Positions 60,629 through 64,000 of a DNA stretch of 64,000 bases are shown here, one piece after another; the stretch's first letter is position 1, and each line of letters opens with the position of its first letter. Source of the DNA: Xanthomonas hortorum pv. pelargonii (GTDB lineage: Bacteria; Pseudomonadota; Gammaproteobacteria; Xanthomonadales; Xanthomonadaceae); NCBI RefSeq assembly GCF_024499015.1, contig NZ_CP098604.1:124001-188000 (forward strand), given 5' to 3'. The translations under genes were made by a program, and so were the position numbers. Under the pieces are notes generated by a model. It saw only the letters and a list, made by a program, of their open reading frames with translations, searched no databases and had not been told where the DNA came from.

Positions 60629-62800
60629 ATGCCGCTCGAACGCACTGCCAACGATGCCATGCTGCGCGCACTGATCGACCTCAAACCGCGCGACGTACCG
60701 CTGCGCGTTGCCCTGCGCAACACCGCCGCAGTGGTGCTGCCGCTGGCGGTGGGCGTGGCCACCGGGCATGTCGCTGCGGGTCTGGCGGTGTGTACCGGTG
60801 CGCTCAACACCATGTTCACCGACCAGCCCGGCCCGTATCGCGCGCGTCTGCAGCGCATGTTGATGGCCGCGCTGGCCGCCGGTGCGGCCGCGTTGCTGGG
60901 CATCTGGGTCGGCCACAACACCCCTGCCCTGGTGGTTGCCGGCTTGTTGCTCGGCCTGGGCGGCGGGCTGCTGGTGGCGCTCGGCCCGGTAGCCGCGCGC
61001 GTGGGCCTGACCAGCATGATCCTGCTGGTGGTCAGCGCCGATATGCGCTTGCCGATCGAGCAGGCACCTGGCGTGGCAGCGTTGATCTTCGCCGGCGGCT
61101 TGTTGCAGGTGGCGTTGGCATTGGCCGCGTGGCCGCTGCAACGCTATCGCCCGGAACGCTTCGCACTGGCCGATCTGATGCGCCAGCTGGCAGGCATCGC
61201 ACGCCAGCGCCCGGAAGCCAGCGCCGCGCCGCCGGCCACGCAGGAAGTGCTCGATGCGATGGTGATGCTGCACGGCGAACATCGCTCGCGCGCGATCGCC
61301 GTGCAGAGCTTTCGCATCATTGCCGAGCTCTGCGATCGGGTACGGCTGGAGCTGCTGTCGCTGGCCGATGCCGACACCCGCCTGACCGACTCGCAGGCGC
61401 GCCCGTCAATCGAGCGCGTGCTCGAGCGCAGCGCCATCGTGCTGGAACAACTCGCGCATGCCATGACCGTTGGCGAAGACCCGTCAGCGGCTGATGCCTC
61501 GATGACCGGCTTCGACGATCTGGTCGCGGCCCTGGCGCAGTTCCAGCACGACAACGCCGATACCCGCGAGCGCCGGCTGGTGCGGGTGGCGGTGGCGCGC
61601 GCGCAAGGCTTGGGCGGCCAGTTGCGCGCCCTGATCCGCAATGCGCACTGGGCCAGCAGCCGTGGCGAGATCCAGGCGCAGTTGGCCGAAGCGCGTTTAC
61701 CGGCAGCCTTGCGGCCAGCGGCGACCTTGGCCACCTTGCGCGCAAATCTGGATCTGTCCTCGGTGGCGTTTCGGCATGCGTTGCGATGCGGGGTGTGTCT
61801 GGCGCTGGCGATCGCCTTCCAGCGCTGGCAGCAGATTCCGCACGGCTTCTGGATTCCGATGACCACCGCCATCGTGCTCAAGCCGGATTTCGGCGGCACT
61901 TTCAGCTTCGGTGCCTTGCGTGTGGCAGGCACCTTCGTCGGCTTGTTGGTGGCCACGTTACTCGCACATTTTGCGATGGATGGCGCCAGCATCCGGCTGG
62001 CGTTGCTGGCGCTGTTTTGCCTGGGCTTCCGCTTGTTGACGCAGGTGAATTACGGTATCGGTGTCGCGTTTCTGACCGGCATGCTGGTGCTGTTGCTGTC
62101 GTTCGAAGGCGTGGCGCCGGGCGACGCCATCGGTGCGCGTCTGCAGGCGACGGTGGCCGGCAGCGCATGGGCGTTGATCGCCTACGCGTTGTGGCCCACG
62201 CGCGAACGCCGGCATATCCGCGCATCGCTGGCGCAACTGCTCAGCGCGTATCGCGATCATCTGCGCCATCTGTTGCTCGGCCAGATGGAGGGTTTAAGCG
62301 ATACCCGCGCCGCCGCACGTGTGGCACGCACCAATGCGCAGGCCTCGATCGAGCGTCTGCGCGGCGAGCCACGCAGCCGGCGCAATCTGCACGAACTCAA
62401 ACTCGCCGAATCGCTGCTGGCCAACGGCAACCGGCTGATCCGCGCCACCTTGTCGCTGGAAGCGGTGCTGCGCGATGGCCTCCCCTTACCCACGCTGGCG
62501 GCATTGCCCGCATTTGCGGAACAGGCCGATCAGGCGCTGTCGGACCTGATCGACTGCCTGATCCACGGCGGCATCCCCGCAGCGGCAACCTTGCGCAGCG
62601 CCGAGCGCCGTTTGTCCGATGCGCTGGCCGCATCGCCCGACAGCTCGCCCACCACCGCTGCATTGGCCGACACCGTCGACCGCATCACCGACAGCATCGG
62701 CACCTTGACCCATCTGTTGCGCCCGGCCCGACCAGCGTCAACCGGTGCCTCTGCAGAGGCACCGGCCGTGCATGACGGCGCACCCACTGCCGGCGGGTAA
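60629..62800 (+). CDS. FUSC-family inner-membrane exporter (YccS/AaeB-like)
   Basis: 723 residues with two sets of membrane helices: about residues 25-160 (NTAAVVLPLAVGVATGHVAAGLAVCTGAL, ALAAGAAALLGIWVG, VAGLLLGLGGGLLVALGP) and about 400-535 (CGVCLALAIAF, GFWIPMTTAIVLKPDFGGTFSFGALRVAGTFVGLLVATLL). Long cytoplasmic regions lie between and after. The segment IPHGFWIPMTTAIVLKPDF is the FUSC signature. Family members export aromatic acids and related toxic compounds. Its place between two kynurenine-pathway genes suggests it could export a pathway intermediate (inference). ATG 60629 is favoured; ATG 60659 is possible. Confidence 0.88.
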   Translation: MPLERTANDAMLRALIDLKPRDVPLRVALRNTAAVVLPLAVGVATGHVAAGLAVCTGALNTMFTDQPGPYRARLQRMLMAALAAGAAALLGIWVGHNTPALVVAGLLLGLGGGLLVALGPVAARVGLTSMILLVVSADMRLPIEQAPGVAALIFAGGLLQVALALAAWPLQRYRPERFALADLMRQLAGIARQRPEASAAPPATQEVLDAMVMLHGEHRSRAIAVQSFRIIAELCDRVRLELLSLADADTRLTDSQARPSIERVLERSAIVLEQLAHAMTVGEDPSAADASMTGFDDLVAALAQFQHDNADTRERRLVRVAVARAQGLGGQLRALIRNAHWASSRGEIQAQLAEARLPAALRPAATLATLRANLDLSSVAFRHALRCGVCLALAIAFQRWQQIPHGFWIPMTTAIVLKPDFGGTFSFGALRVAGTFVGLLVATLLAHFAMDGASIRLALLALFCLGFRLLTQVNYGIGVAFLTGMLVLLLSFEGVAPGDAIGARLQATVAGSAWALIAYALWPTRERRHIRASLAQLLSAYRDHLRHLLLGQMEGLSDTRAAARVARTNAQASIERLRGEPRSRRNLHELKLAESLLANGNRLIRATLSLEAVLRDGLPLPTLAALPAFAEQADQALSDLIDCLIHGGIPAAATLRSAERRLSDALAASPDSSPTTAALADTVDRITDSIGTLTHLLRPARPASTGASAEAPAVHDGAPTAGG

Positions 62801-62835
62801 ACTGACCTCACCGACCCGCGCTGCGAGCCTTGACG

Positions 62836-64000
62836 ATGACCGACCCGCTGTCCCGCGCCCATGCCGTTGCACTGGACGCCGCCGACCCGCTGCGCCGCCT
62901 GCGCGATGCATTCGTGTTCCCGCAGCATGGCGGCCAGGATCAGACCTATTTCGTCGGCAATTCGCTGGGCCTGCAGCCGCGCGCCGCGCGCGCAATGGTG
63001 GCCGAAGTGCTCGACCAATGGGGCGCACTCGCGGTGGAAGGCCACTTCACCGGCCCCACGCAATGGCTGACGTATCACCAATTGGTGCGTGATGGCCTGG
63101 CACGCGTGGTCGGCGCACTGCCTGGCGAAGTCGTCGCGATGAACACGCTGAGTGTCAATCTGCATCTGATGATGGCCAGCTTTTACCGCCCCACGCCCGA
63201 GCGCGGCGCGATCCTGATCGAAGCCGGTGCGTTTCCGTCCGACCGTCACGCGGTGGAATCGCAACTGCGCCTGCATGGGCTGGATCCGGCCACGTACCTG
63301 ATCGAAGTGGAAGCCGATGAGCCAAACGGCACCTTGTCGATGGCGGCGATTGCCGAAGCCATCGCATTGCATGGCCCGCGTCTTGCGTTGGTGCTGTGGC
63401 CCGGCATCCAGTACCGCACAGGCCAGGCCTTCGCGCTGGGCGACATCGCGCGTTTGGCGCGCGCGCAAGGCGCCGCGGTGGGTTTCGATCTGGCACATGC
63501 GGTCGGCAATATCCCGCTGACGCTGCACGACGATGGCGTGGATTTCGCAGTGTGGTGCCACTACAAATATCTCAACGCAGGGCCCGGTGCGGTGGGCGGT
63601 TGTTTCGTGCACGAACACCATGCCAACAGCGACCTGCCGCGCATGGCCGGTTGGTGGGGACACGAGCAGCAAACCCGCTTCCGCATGGACCCGCAGTTCG
63701 TGCCCTCGCCTGGTGCCGAAGGCTGGCAGCTGAGCAATCCGCCGGTACTGGCGCTGGCCCCGCTGCGTGCGTCGCTTGATGTGTTCGGCCAGGCCGGCAT
63801 GCCGGCGTTGCGTGCGAAATCCGAACAGCTCACCGGCCATCTGGAACAGCTGATCCACGCACGCGTGCCGCAGGTGCTGCAGATCATCACCCCGGGCGAC
63901 CCTGCGCAGCGCGGCTGCCAGCTGTCGCTGCGGGTGGCCGGCGGGCGCGCGCAAGGGCGCTCGCTGTTCGAGTATCTGCAGTCGGTCGGCGTGCTTGGCG
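62836..64000 (+). CDS. kynU: Kynureninase (3' end outside the window)
   Basis: A PLP enzyme that splits kynurenine or 3-hydroxykynurenine to (hydroxy)anthranilate and alanine. 388 of about 420 residues are present; the frame is still open at 64000. YFVGNSLGLQPRAARAMVAEVLDQWG, GPTQWLTYHQLV, VGFDLAHAVGNIPL (PLP Asp218) and the Schiff-base lysine Lys244 in WCHYKYLNAGPGAVGG are typical. With the dioxygenase at 59910 it supplies quinolinate from tryptophan; kynurenine monooxygenase and tryptophan dioxygenase would be expected nearby but lie outside. ATG 62836 is 35 bases after the FUSC stop, so co-transcription is likely. Confidence 0.96.
   Translation, partial: MTDPLSRAHAVALDAADPLRRLRDAFVFPQHGGQDQTYFVGNSLGLQPRAARAMVAEVLDQWGALAVEGHFTGPTQWLTYHQLVRDGLARVVGALPGEVVAMNTLSVNLHLMMASFYRPTPERGAILIEAGAFPSDRHAVESQLRLHGLDPATYLIEVEADEPNGTLSMAAIAEAIALHGPRLALVLWPGIQYRTGQAFALGDIARLARAQGAAVGFDLAHAVGNIPLTLHDDGVDFAVWCHYKYLNAGPGAVGGCFVHEHHANSDLPRMAGWWGHEQQTRFRMDPQFVPSPGAEGWQLSNPPVLALAPLRASLDVFGQAGMPALRAKSEQLTGHLEQLIHARVPQVLQIITPGDPAQRGCQLSLRVAGGRAQGRSLFEYLQSVGVLG

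Overview
The window is a GC-rich stretch of about 64 kb of gammaproteobacterial chromosome. Gene content and order point to Xanthomonas or a very close relative: smc-zipA next to ligA, serC-pheA-aroA, a HutF-type histidine operon, kynurenine-pathway genes, GyrA with Gln83, and families of palindromic intergenic repeats. The genus call is inference; no species is claimed.

Layout, left to right. (1) 0.3-6.1 kb: a sensory block with a frameshifted periplasmic-propeller histidine kinase, its NarL-type regulator, a Cache/HAMP membrane sensor lacking an output domain, and a small partner protein. (2) 6.1-10.4 kb: a scar region. A LysR gene faces a flavodoxin-like gene that is cut off by an IS3-family element. 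That element carries an IS5-family element inside it. Its other end cuts off a tyrosine integrase beside tRNA-Ser, which looks like the remnant of a tRNA-targeted island removed by an IS-mediated deletion. (3) 10.7-19.0 kb: a LysR gene, a structured intergenic region ending in a terminator (candidate small RNA), serS, two TonB-like proteins, and aroA, pheA and serC. (4) 19-24.2 kb: msrPQ methionine sulfoxide repair, an FHA protein, two PHA-granule proteins, and a frameshifted membrane-anchored Mrr-like nuclease. (5) 24.2-31.8 kb: a complete hut regulon (hutC-hutF divergent from hutI-hutH-hutG-hutU) with a palindromic operator between. (6) 31.8-36 kb: palindromic repeats, a second, clean IS3 copy with a 3-bp target duplication, a secreted HExxH protein and a coiled-coil protein. 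(7) 36-44 kb: gcd broken by two frameshifts, gyrA, mtnA, and a dense repeat array. (8) 44-54 kb: a DUF3011-like secreted protein, epmA-ligA, a Tat-exported aminotransferase on the other strand, and zipA-smc. (9) 54-64 kb: rpsF-rpsR-rplI, an A-type Fe-S carrier, asnS, a three-gene unit ending in a PaiB-like protein, carbonic anhydrase, and a kynurenine/NAD cluster (3-hydroxyanthranilate dioxygenase, FUSC exporter, kynureninase running off the end).

Most of the window is ordinary chromosomal housekeeping. The parts that merit a second look are the B-A palindromic repeat units (31.9-32.35 and 42.8-43.5 kb), the candidate RNA at 11.8-12.05 kb with GGA hairpin loops, the IS deletion scar at a tRNA, and four apparent frameshifts in three genes. 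The frameshifts are either real gene decay or sequencing error. All function calls come from reading motifs by eye; no search was run.
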